A program made the translations under genes and the position numbers. From NCBI GenBank assembly GCA_030544235.1, contig CM060468.1:7973758-8037757 (forward strand): DNA of 64,000 nucleotides, written 5' to 3'. This DNA comes from Lepturacanthus savala (Eukaryota; Chordata; Actinopteri; Scombriformes; Trichiuridae). Positions 35,501 through 47,800 of this stretch are shown here, one piece after another; position 1 is the stretch's first letter, and each line of letters starts with the position of its first letter. The notes beneath the pieces were generated by a model, which saw only the letters and a list, made by a program, of their open reading frames with translations, ran no database searches and had not been told where the DNA came from.

Positions 35501-38500
35501 TGGCAGCAATGCAATAAGTGCCCTCACGGAGGTGAATCATCTTTTACTGGGAAGCAGTGGAGAATATGAGTGTCCTCTCTTTGAATAAAAAAAAAAATGC
35601 CCAGATTTCATAGCAGCGGCATAAACAAAAGCTTAAGGAAAGAAAACAAGTCGATTAAGATACAAAGCTGGAAACGCGGAAAGCAACCGGGGGGGCTGCC
35701 AGTCTATCATGCGATATAATTTCCAATGCTCAAAAGCAACTGCATACTGTAATACATGCAGAAACCCACCCACGCACACACACACACATATGCCTATCCA
35801 CAGGCAAAGAGTACACACAATGCACACAGAGACACCCACACCCACCCACACACACACACCCTTTCATAGCTGCTGCATTCCGTGTTTTATATGCTCTCTT
35901 TTATTCATAACATTGCATTTTACACCACAGAGTCTGGAGCAGATTAAGGGTTGTCTCCTGCTGTATGCTTGTGCTTACTCTACCCCAAAGAGCCTGTATG
36001 GTATTTGACTGTTCTCAAAAGGCAATATGAACTTGAACATCTGGCAATACTGATCTGAGAAAATGTTGATAAAGGCTTCTCCTGAAGCAAGGTTTCTTTC
36101 ATGGAAAACTGATGAGTCACAAACTGTTTTTCCTCTTCATCTCGTTGCGCTATTATTTTTGTTTCACTTAATTTTCCTCAGAAGTCAACATTTTAATCAA
36201 TGGCGGTCGACTTCACGTTCGACGGAAATATCTCATAACAAATGTGATTTATTTCAAACTTGTACAGACGCCGATGTGAGAAAACACTCATGTTCCTAAA
36301 GCGTCACCCTGTTGGAGATGCGAATAGTTGGCTGTTTATTGACCGGGATCCACAGGACACGGCTAGAGGCGCAGTCAGTGTTACGGGAGCCCATAATAGA
36401 AATCACCTCTTGTGAAAAGGAAATGCTGTTGAAGGGAGTGACCCTCTATTCCTGCCAGTGCAAATACCTGGTGCTGAGAACCAGGAAGACCGGGGTCGGG
36501 GGGTGACCGAGCAGAATCTTATCTGGCTTGCCCATTGGTCTATTGGTACAGAAGCTGGGCGAGAACACACAAAGCCTGCTAAACGCTCACCACTGGGGCA
36601 GATAGAGAGAGGAAGAGGGCCTTCTTGGACACTTATCAGACCTAGTGTTTCCTCTTTTCCTGCCTTGATAGGGCCTCTCATCCTGTGAGCGAGGCTATCA
36701 GTGTTATTGCAGTCCTTTCTCCCGTCTCTGGTGGTGACACCATATAGCCGATGTAAAGGATGTGTAGCTTTTTTTTCTTTTTTTTTTTTGAACAGATACG
36801 CACTGCAGCCTGTGCCTAGATTGTGTTGTGTCAGCACAAAATAATGTTTGTAGAGTGAGAAGGAATCCAGAGGAAAGAGACGGTCATCCTGAGCTGCTGT
36901 GGGCGTTATGCTAAGAAGCACAGCTTGGGCTTTTGCAAGGATTCTACTGGTAACTTTGTCAAAATATGAACAACTGCAAATCAGTCAGCAGTTCAAACTC
37001 GACAGCTGCATCGCTGAGTAATTACAGATTTGAAAAATGTAAACATTGATTCAATTAGTTGTTTGTTTGATTCCTTGATAGTGAGAAAAATGAATAATTG
37101 CTGCCTATCATAAGTTAGCTAATCCAAATTACTTCCAATTCAGATTATTGCACTTTTTTGACTCAGTACCATAATAATGTACTGAATGAAAACAAATTAA
37201 TCTTGATCACTTGATTCAAGGACATGTTGTTAAAGCTGGCAAATTGAAAAACAAGTAGAACTATCTTATCTGATGTGACGCAATAATCGTATAGCAGCAA
37301 CACAAGTCTCCTGAGCCTCACATCGTACAAGGAAAACTTCCCTTAAACATCCCTTTATCAGGGAAAAAAGAATAAAAAACCTCAGTAAGAGTCCCTCTTC
37401 CAGGATTTTATAAAAAATATACAGCACATGGTAAACTTCAGTCTCAGACAGCTGCTCTCTTGAAGTCAATACAAAGACAGAAGACCTGCAGAATATATAG
37501 TCACTCTTTTTAACCTTCTGCCTTGAACACCTGCATCCACACACACACACACACACTAATTTCCAAACCAATCTTGTCACAAGCAGCCAATCAGCGTCTT
37601 CTGCCGTATTTACCGTACACACTGTCGCTGCAGCACCTGTCACTGACGCGTGTCTCTCCGACAAACAACCTCATTCATGTGTCCTGCACCCCCCATTATT
37701 TCCTATAATCACTACATTCACAGTCAGTTTCCACCCCAGCTGCTATGGATAAAACTCATCAGCACGTCGCTTTTATCATCTTGTTAATACGCCTCTATTC
37801 TAAGCTGCAATGTGTTGTCACAGGTATTGGTTCTGAATAGCGTGGGCTGCTGCAGCAGCTTGCCTCCTATTAGTTTAACAACAAAAGGTGTACCTGCCCA
37901 GAACCTTGTAAGTGGCAAGCAGTGTCTGCATGTACTTTGGATTCATGTGAGCGCTCTGTATTCTCAAGTGTGTGCCCTCGGTGTGTATTGTTGTCTCTGC
38001 CTGTGTGAAGCTTGAAGATATTGTGAAGGACAATTTTACAGTGCTGCTGCAAATTCTCTTTTTTTCCCTTTTCTCACCGTTCTTCCTCTATTGCTTTAGA
38101 GCCCTGCATGTTAAGCAGACCAAACCAAATATATAGGACACATAAGGATAGCCAATAAAAAAAAAAAGTACTTTACCATCTTTGGCAGTTAGGCGAGGGG
38201 ATGGGTCTGTGTGAGATGGCGTATTGTAGGATAATGATGAGCTACCTGCAATGAGACAAAAAGAGAGCACATTAAGACAAAACAATGTCTTATCCACCTG
38301 TCATGTAATCACAAAGACAAATGACACGGCATCTAAAACTAGCACATAAAAACCTGAATAAGTTATATGACCATTTTCACATAGTCTCCTACACCTCTCT
38401 GGTTCAGCATCAGTAAGATTTAAATGTAGAGCAGGACATTTTAAGTAGCGATACCCTTATTGAACCCTGACAAAGACACATGATATAATTATAGCCAGCA

Positions 38501-39687
38501 GGTGGCAGTAAAAAGTTCACCTCAATTACTGTCAAGCAACACTGCTTTCATTTCTTGAACCGTGTTCCTGTTTTGTCTTAAAAAATAATCTCAGGAGGAA
38601 AACAATTCATGACACATGAATCTAGCCCCAAATATTTAAAAATAAAAAGAAAAATCCAGCAAGCATGTGCGCGCTGTCAATCCGCTAAATGTAGGAAAAT
38701 CCCCGACGTCTGTCAGCATTTTAACTGCAAACCCCCTATTCCTGAATAATAAAGCCAGAGAGGCAGGGCTCTGCATATGGCTGCCTATTCATTTCACCTT
38801 ATGGAGCAGAACTCAGCGCTGCATTCCTGCACTTACCCAGGCACCCTGGGCGGCACCAAAATGCTCTCTTAATTTTAGCTGCCCCCAGGCATAAATCAGC
38901 GAGTGGAAAAACAGACCCAAAAATGCACAGAGAAAACACAAGAGCTGCTACAACACGGGGTGTGTTAAGATTTAGCGCTAAGAAAGCTACCAGGAGCTGC
39001 TGAGTAGGGAAGATCCATTTTCTGAATGGAGGGGGAATCTAACAAAGAACAAAAAACTGAAAAGAAAAATCTAGTTTGTGATGTGCTCTTCTTAAGCTAT
39101 GCCGCAGGATCCTTACCTAACTCACTGTGCTGCTGGAGTTGGGGTTGGGGGGGTTGAAGGGGCCCATGGTGGCAGACTAGGGGTCTGTTTTTTTTAGGGG
39201 GAGGTGGGGGAGAAAAGAGGGGTGCTCCACAAATGTATTCTAACCTCCCAACACCCCACCCCTCCCAGTTCTACCTACTCCACTACACCCCCATGGCTCT
39301 GGGTCTAGTTTAGAAACCTGGGGGCCTCAGAACAGGGGAGCCATTGTATGAGGCAGGGTCCCTGCACAGCAATCAAACGCAGGACCTCGTACAAAAATAA
39401 TTCCACACGCACAGTGCAAGCGCACATGGGGCACGTGAGCCACCAAAGCGCCGCCTTCGGAATAAGGGAGAAAGTGTAAGAGAAAAGGTGAACAGGCAGA
39501 CAGAAAAGGAGAGGGAGGGAAGGGGGGAGGAAGGGGCCGTTAACCCTTTTCCTACTGTGTGCCACATATGTGGGCTGACCCAGACAGGCAAACAGGCAGC
39601 ATTGCTGAGAAAACCTCAAAACCATCCCACAGAGAAATTCAGGACTGCTGTGTACGAGGGAGAGTGAGAGTGTGAGAGCGGAGGGGT

Positions 39688-39746
<59 letters not shown>

Positions 39747-41739
39747 CAGCTGACAGTTTGTTGGAGGGAGTCTTGGCCGTGCTGCCTATTTATTTGGACG
39801 GCCTCTTCCTCTCTCGGAAAACAAACATGTCCTGGTAATCTGACAGCACAGTGGGAGGACTGGCCAGTGTTCAGCCTTTAAGACCATCACTCTCCGTTTC
39901 CCTCTACAGTCACATCTGCTCGGAGTCTGTTAGATTACATAACATCCACAAACAATTTTCTTTCTCTTCTCTCCTTCCTATGACTGATGGCTCCTTCTAA
40001 AATAGGCCCGGCCCTCCAGTTTGGCATGTTCATGATATTGACAGAGATCTTTCGGGGCTTGTTCAGCATTGTGAGGGACCTTTCGTTGGGCCCCTGCTGT
40101 TTATTCTGCAGAGCCATACGATACCATCACCTAAAACGTGGCACAGGCTTTGTCAACAAACTGTGGGTCCTAGTTGTGGAGTTTTGGGCGTTCTGCCACC
40201 TAAAGGGAGCCAAGTAAGCCCTACATCAACAGAAAGACATCATTTTAGCTGTAGCTGCACTGACTAGAACCAATGCCCATCTTTATACCAGCCTTATTCC
40301 TTAGCAGAGAGAGTCAAAACTTTAAAAAAAGGCTTTTACTCAACCCATAAGCGGTGTCGGATGCTTCTATCGTCAATACATCATTTTTAAGTGCCTTTCA
40401 AAATGCATTAGACACTGATCCACAAAAATACTGCGTAAGATTCGAGAAAAAATATGGTTTGGGTTATATTAAATACTTGGATAGTGTTTTATTTTTCCAG
40501 GTACAACAGCTAGCTTACATTGTTAGACTCACAATGGACAGTTTATTTAAAAAAAAAGGAATAAAATTGATGGACGACAAGCGACCAGAGATATGGCTGT
40601 TATGCTAGTAGTGGGAGATGTAGCCTTAAGCGGAGAATGAGGAGCTAGCTAGAGGTCTATTAAGGTCACCAAACTGAGTCTACAAGTATTCATGATCTGA
40701 AGGTTGATCAGATTTGTCAGATTTGGGCTCAGGTCCCTCTGGAGCCACAAAAGATTTTATCTTTTGCTCACATACGCAGTTGTACTCTCTAAGACCTGTA
40801 GGTTTTCATTTTTGTTTGCTTTTGAGAAACTGAACCCGAACACCTGCATGACAAGAGAATGTGCTATACACATCTACTCACCACAACAACTCCGCTTTAC
40901 TTTCTGCCATGCTACATATGTGCGACTTCCTTCATTGGCACCGGACATTGGCAATGGATGTAAATCATGAGCTCCAGAATCATCCAATGTGAATGTAATT
41001 TCTAGGAATACTGGGTATTACTCACCAGAGAAATTACAGAATTGGTTGTTTGTTGAAAAGCCTAAAACAACCTACTTTTACGAACCACTTGTGGCCACAC
41101 AAATTATGGCGTTCCCCCTCTCAGAAGCAAAGGTGGAAATGTTGTCATAGCTCCACAAACTCTTTTAAGGAGGAGGCTAGTGTGGCTGGATGAGGTGAGT
41201 ATATGAGTTAAACATGAAAGACTACTGTTCACATCTCGTCACCTATACAACAACCAATCATTTGAAGACCTAACCTTCGCCATACCCTAACCATGATGTA
41301 CTAGCTATAGCCACAATCTTCCCTTTAACTTTAACTATGTAGTTGCCACAGACTGTCATTGCAGAAAGAATTTTCAAAATGTTGACATTAATTAACTTAT
41401 ACCACCATCAACATCCTTACCATGGCGATTGAGAGGTAGCACAATTATTTCATACCTCAAAGCAGACAGCTTTAATTACTGCTTAACTCGTCTCGATGTT
41501 TACACGAAAGGCAACGGCTTATTATCCACCTCCACTTATGCTAATGTGAGATGTACATAATTTCCCGTAGTGCTAAGTGTCTGAACCTCATCAGTCAGCC
41601 GCAGACTACACTGTAATGGTGGCTAACAGCAGACAGCTAACAGTAAAGGGCGCAGAGCCAGGCCGTTGAGCCCCTCTGCACCAGTGATAATCTGCCAATA
41701 GAAAGAACTAATGCAAGGGGAGCTCAATAAAAATGTTGA

Positions 41740-41828
<89 letters not shown>

Positions 41829-44800
41829 CTCTCCAAACCTCCTTTTTCCCTACTCAGCCTTCGAGCCCAGATGTTTATGGTCTGTATAAACTATTGAGGG
41901 CTCGAGAATGTCCCCCACTCTGGAGCGAGCAGTGGTGCAGTGCAGGAGCCCAGACTTATCACTCTCTCTCTCTCCCTCTGTCTTACTCCCTCACTGTAAA
42001 TCCATCCAGACACAAGCTACGGCGACAGCTGGGAAACAGAACTATTGCTATTCTCCAACGGCACTCAATCATGACCACCTCAGACCGTTTCCACACACTT
42101 CTAAAAAAAACACTTGACCCCCCCCCCCCCCGGAATTTTTTTTTCTATGTCAAACTTGCATTCTATAGCTTCTATAGCTAATGTTCTCTTGCTCACACAC
42201 CCCTGGCCTTGTCCTCAGTTAACTACTGCGAAGTTTCCCCGTCAAGGATATCTTTCTTCGTCCAATTTCTTCTGTTTCTTTTGATCTACAGTAGATTTGT
42301 TTTCAAGTCTCTGCTTTGTTGCTTTTCCCTCCTCACGCCCTCCTTATATTTCTTCCTTCTCTTTCTCTTTCCTTCTCTCTTGCTCTCTCTCTCTCTGCTC
42401 GCATCTCTGTGTGCTGGAGGATAGAGTCTCTCGTTGTCTGAGGTTTTTGCTCTGCTCCGTTTCCAGCACATGTGGTATCAAACCGACCTACATGGGTGCG
42501 ATAAAGCAAACAGTCCACGGTCCCTCCCTGACAGACTAATTTGAACAAATTCTCAAATTGCACCCCAAATTGAAAGCACATTGGGGTGCGGGCGGCCATC
42601 ATTTATAAAAAATCTGGATAAGTGACCAACAATGAGGCCAAAATAATGCATGGGCAACTACCCTTGTTACTGCAAGCAGCTGGGTAGCCAGACAGATGTT
42701 CAGATTGTGCCCGTGGTTGCACCAGTGTGGGTGTCTGAGTGATATTTCTGCACATGACGTGGCAGGAATGTTTTATTATGGTATGGCCAAAGGGTGGGGA
42801 AGTATGTCCCTGCCCCGTGCCGAGTGTACGTACAGGGTTTAATGACTCTGAGGAATGTTAATCAGAGCTTCAATAAACAGACCCAAACACACACATGATG
42901 CACACAGATGTGTATGAAATGATTGCAGTACCCGTTTTTTGGACCATCCATTGTTTGGAGGAGGATGGGGGGTAATGTATGAAAGAGCCCTGAATGAGTC
43001 TGGAGGGAAACATCAGATGACCTGTAATCACTAATACTTGCAGGTTTTGGCTCTGTTCCCCCCCCCCCCCTTTTTGTATTCTGGAAGCTCGGCCCGGCTC
43101 CAACACTCGTGAGTGAAGCCAGAGGTCTATTTTCTGGACGGGGTTACTCCTCGTCTATGATTGTGTTTGTTTGTGCTGCGGGGGGAGAAGAGAGACCGGC
43201 TTTAGTTTCCAAATCATCGGCCCTGCAGGGTCTGCGTGAAGCCTAAACTCTCCCTCCTCCGCCTCTTTCTTCTGCTCCTCCTCTGTCTTTCTTAGACATT
43301 CATTTACTAACATGGTTCCTCTTGCCCTAAGGCCCCCAGTGTCAATAATACACACTGCTCACTTCTCAGAGAGCTGTCCCGAAACAGGTCAGTCAGTCCA
43401 GGCACGGGATGGGAGCATTCATCTTTTTTGATTGTCGGGAATGGGTCCAAAGCAATTTCAGCTGGCAAGTGGAGAGGATTCCCGAGACATCTCTTCTGTC
43501 TCCAAAATACACAAGGCCTAAATCAAAAAAAGGGCAGCATTGGGCAGAGTCGCGGTGCAGCACGCCTAAGCCGTGGCTAAGTCCCGCAGCCAGTGGCCAT
43601 AATGAAAACTGCTTTGCGGAGTGTGCCCAGTGGCGGTCAGACAGATCCACCCGCTGCAGCGCTGCACAATGAGGCTGTTATACTCATGACAAGCATCTCT
43701 CTCTGCCCAGACGCCGTGCATAGAGAAAACTGTTGACACCCACAAAATACAGTTCCCATTACATCATGCCAAGGCCCATCACAATTTTTGGGGAGTAATG
43801 TTAAATTTAGTTGAGCCATCAGTCACTCCACCCAAAGTGGTGTCATGATATTCTGCAACGCAGCACAGGCAGCCCTCAATGTTCTTCAGTTTAGAATGCA
43901 AAGTATTCAACGATGGGACAAGCAGGTCTCTGGATTTCCAACAGTCGTATTATTAACATCTGCTTATTGCAAACAGTAGACATACCTATTCTCTGAACTA
44001 GACATTGCTGCGATTTAAGCTTTTAGTCACGCCAGATGTTACATCTTATATTAAAATGTCATTTGCATACTCCCTCAGAAAATTGGCTTCATTTCCCCAC
44101 CGTAACATATCAGGATTACTCTGAGAACCTCTTCAAAGGTAAAAGGCTCAAATTTAGTTGCCTCCATTGCAAATTGCAGATCAACTTTCTTTGCTGTGCT
44201 GAACACACAGGCCTAGCGTGATTCCCGAGGCAATGCACCTGGGCTTCATCTTTCTGTGGACCATGTGGAATAAGGCGCTGCAAAGTGTAGTGGGGGATGT
44301 AGTCGATGGTTATCTCGATAGGGAAAAGAAACCCTCCTGGTTTCCACAGCTCTGTTTAAGCCTGGGTAGCCATTATGGAGAAATGAGTTTTCCAGTAAAA
44401 GCAATGTCATTGTTTATTGATGGTAATATGAATATGGTGCGGTGAAAAAAAAAAGTGTCACGTTGTTTGCCTGGGTTTGGCATTTTTTCCACCCACTTCT
44501 CATCCAAAAGTAAAGAAAAGTGTATGAAAAGGGGCTTGTGTCTCGACTGAAAGTTGATTATGGCTTCTTTTCTTTGGCAAAAATAGATGCCAGTGCAGAC
44601 TTTGACTTACACACAAACAGTAGGAATAGATAGACAGATAAATAAGAATAGTTCAACAAAATGTAGATAACAAAAAAAGAAATCACCATGACCAATCTAC
44701 TGGGTAAATTTCAGAATTTTTCTTTTCTGTCAATTCGGTATAAAACAACGGTTGTTAGAGTTTTTTCCACTGGTCCCTGATTTGATTCCTTATTAATTTC

Positions 44801-47800
44801 TTTTCGTCCAATTCTCACAGAGCGTACTTACTTTCCCTGAGGTAATTGAGATGAGAGAGAAGCACTTCGGCATTGTACGCAGTGGTGAGCCGGAGGAAGT
44901 CGTCCTTGCTCATCTTGCAGAGCTCTTTGCCGTCTGTGTTCTGAAACATGGCCGTGTCAATCTCTAACAGGCAGTACTCCTTGATAGCCCACTCTAGCCA
45001 TTGGCGCACATGGTCCTGGGACCACAATGATGGGTCTGCAGGATGAGAAACACAAAATTTGGTTCTGGACAGACAGCAGAGAGACGGATGCATAGTAATT
45101 TTCAGGTAAAACACTTTTTGGAATCCTGTCCTGTCCATTGTTATGTTCACCATATGTGGTACTCTATTGTTCCATCTGGCAGTAGAACAAACTAACACAC
45201 AGTATCTTAGAGACACTACTCAGACAACCAAGTAGCCAAACCACAAATATACCACTATCGGATAATAGATGAGCGTTGCTATGCATCACTTTAGCAGTGA
45301 GACTTGAATAGCCTTTATTATGGAAAATCAAAAACCAAGACTCTATTTGATGTGCTCATTTTTTGGGATATATAGTCACTCTCTTTGGCTCTGTGGTTTA
45401 AGTGTAACAACTTTAACAAAAAAAAAAAGACTTTTCTACAGGCTTTTACCCAGAAACTACATTTGTGACTCCCTGCACTGTATTATTTCAGTACTAGTCA
45501 AACATTCGGAGGATGTGTTTAAACGTTTGACTGGTACTGTAGTTAAAGATTCAATTTGTGAAACCAGAGAAGAAATACAGTAGGTTCCAAAAGTCTGAGA
45601 CCACTTTCCCATTCGTCTGGCAGACAGACAACCCTACCTGCATGCATTCAGCCGTAACCAACTATATTTGGGACTATAATGGGACTCATAAAACATTTAC
45701 AGCATTGGCAAAATGATGCCAAAACAGATCTCTAAGATCACAGAAGCGCTACAGAAAGACACTTAGAACAATTTGCACCTGTATAAATATGCAGACATGC
45801 TGCTTTTATGATTAGACATAAACAATGTTTTCAATCCCATGCCAGATATGAAAAATAAAAATAAAATGAAAACTCATCTTACCTGCAGGTACAATGACTC
45901 TCCGCTCATTGGTGGTCATGTTGGGGGGAGGGGCGTTCTTCTCATCCATGTAGTTTCCATAGTTCATCTGAGATGTGTCATTACCCCCCACCAGCTTATT
46001 ACATTTACCCACACTGCAGTCCACCGGAGACTCCCTGCTACACAAACACACACACATACACACGCATGCTAGTAAGTTGTAAAAATATTATCAGCAGATA
46101 AATTGGGTGTTGTTGGTTTTCCTTTTTCCAGCCATTGACTTTGGCATGAGATATTTAAGCCCTTTGCCGGCCAGGGCCAAGTATGTCGAAGATTAGAAGC
46201 AAAAGTGAAGGTTAGCTGTGGTAAAGAAATGGCCTGTTGAATGACAAACGACAACAATAATAGTAGCTGTTGTAGTAATGAACTCCAAATGTCTAATAGG
46301 TCTCAAGGTCTGGATAGACAGATTTATAAAAAGAAAAGTCATTTTCTAAAGGGCAGCGAGGAATCTAACACACAGGAAGTGGTTTTCATCCTATACCTGG
46401 ATCCGTTCATGTGCTCATATTCTCTCTTGACGTTGACCCGCACGGGCTGGTTGATCCACTCCTGTTGTGGGGGTAAAGGGTTGATTTTGTGGGTCTGGCC
46501 GTAGTCCTGTGTGCCAGATGCAGTCATGTCTGTTTTGGGGAGCGGGGCAGCAGCAGCGTATGGAGGTTCAAATAAGGACTGGTCTTCACTCACCACTGAT
46601 AGCGCCTCCTGTGAGTAGAAGGAGAAAATACTTGGTGTCTCATTCTTAACTCATGTTACAAGTATGTGAGCAAATTCCAAATAAGCCATAATACAGTATG
46701 GCCTAACCGATATATGCTTTAAAGGATTAGAGACGGTTAGCTCAGCTTAGCATAAAGAACAAACAGCTAGCCTGGCTCTGTCCATGGCTAGTATCAAATA
46801 TGTCTTCCAGTACCTCTAAAACATTGAATCTCCTTTGTAAAAAGCACAAAGTTGTGGTTTTAAGTGGGGTTGAGACACACACATAACTTCACACGTGTTT
46901 GTGATATTATGTGATAGTTTGGAGTAATGGAGGGTAGATTATTTTTACATTTGGACAGCAGCAGTCTCGCTGTGTTCTTCACGCTAAGCTAAGCTAATAT
47001 CTCCAGGCTGTAGCTTCATATTTACTGTACCGTGTGTTTCCCAGCCAGTGTCAAACTATATATTAGTATATATTATTGTATATTTAAGATCTGAGAGCTA
47101 TCGCGATGTAATGAGGATGATAAGAACACACACACGCAAAAAGTACAACTTCAGTGAATTATTTGACATAACCCAGAAACGTGTGATGTCAAATTTTTGT
47201 TGAATCCCTTGAGTAGCTTTGTTTAAGTAATTATGTGCAGTTACGGGTCATATCGCTGTCTGGCATCCTAAGTCGTTTGTGTACACAGCCCCATGCAGCA
47301 ACTGTAGCTTCCTGTTGATGTTAGGATGACTTCAATCATGCCCCAAGTGGAGTAAGACAGAGTTGTAAGCTTGGGCGCAACCAAAATACCGATTTACTAA
47401 CAGTATCAGCCACTGCAACCGCTCGACTGGTAATGACCCATTGGTGCACAGAGCAAACAAACAAAAAGCTTCTTAAATCGAGATCACATTTATTGTGTGA
47501 GCTGGGCGATTACAAATATCCTGAAGAAAAAACTCTCCATATTCTCGGCTGTGTAATATTCTCTACTGGACATCAGACTCCTCTGCCAAGCCCTTGTGTG
47601 TCTGCCTTGTCTGGCCTTTGGGTTTCCCTCCACAGCTGAAGACTCAACAGAAGCAGGGGGGGTCACTGCTACACTGACCCCTCTGCTGTGGCTCAGCTGG
47701 AGCAATGTAAGTTTATTAAAGAAAACAAACGCAGAAACTCTCGGCTGGCCAAGATATTACGTGGTCCCAACATGCTCCTCGTGTAATGTCTTGCAAGTAA

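Larger units (their letters stand above)
38246..44831 (-). other. fli1: fli1 intron 4
   Basis: 6.6 kb with two long GA microsatellites (39689 and 41741), C-rich runs (42119-42131, 43059-43070) and the candidate element at 44030-44450. No extra exon was recognised. Confidence 0.88.
45036..45882 (-). other. fli1: fli1 intron 3
   Basis: 0.85 kb; carries the Tc1-terminus-like inverted repeat (45489) and the one-ended Tc1-like fragment (45576). Confidence 0.9.

Noticed and set aside
41711..42181. 156-codon Arg-Glu-rich frame
   Set aside because: Half of it is the GA repeat; the remainder shows no domain.
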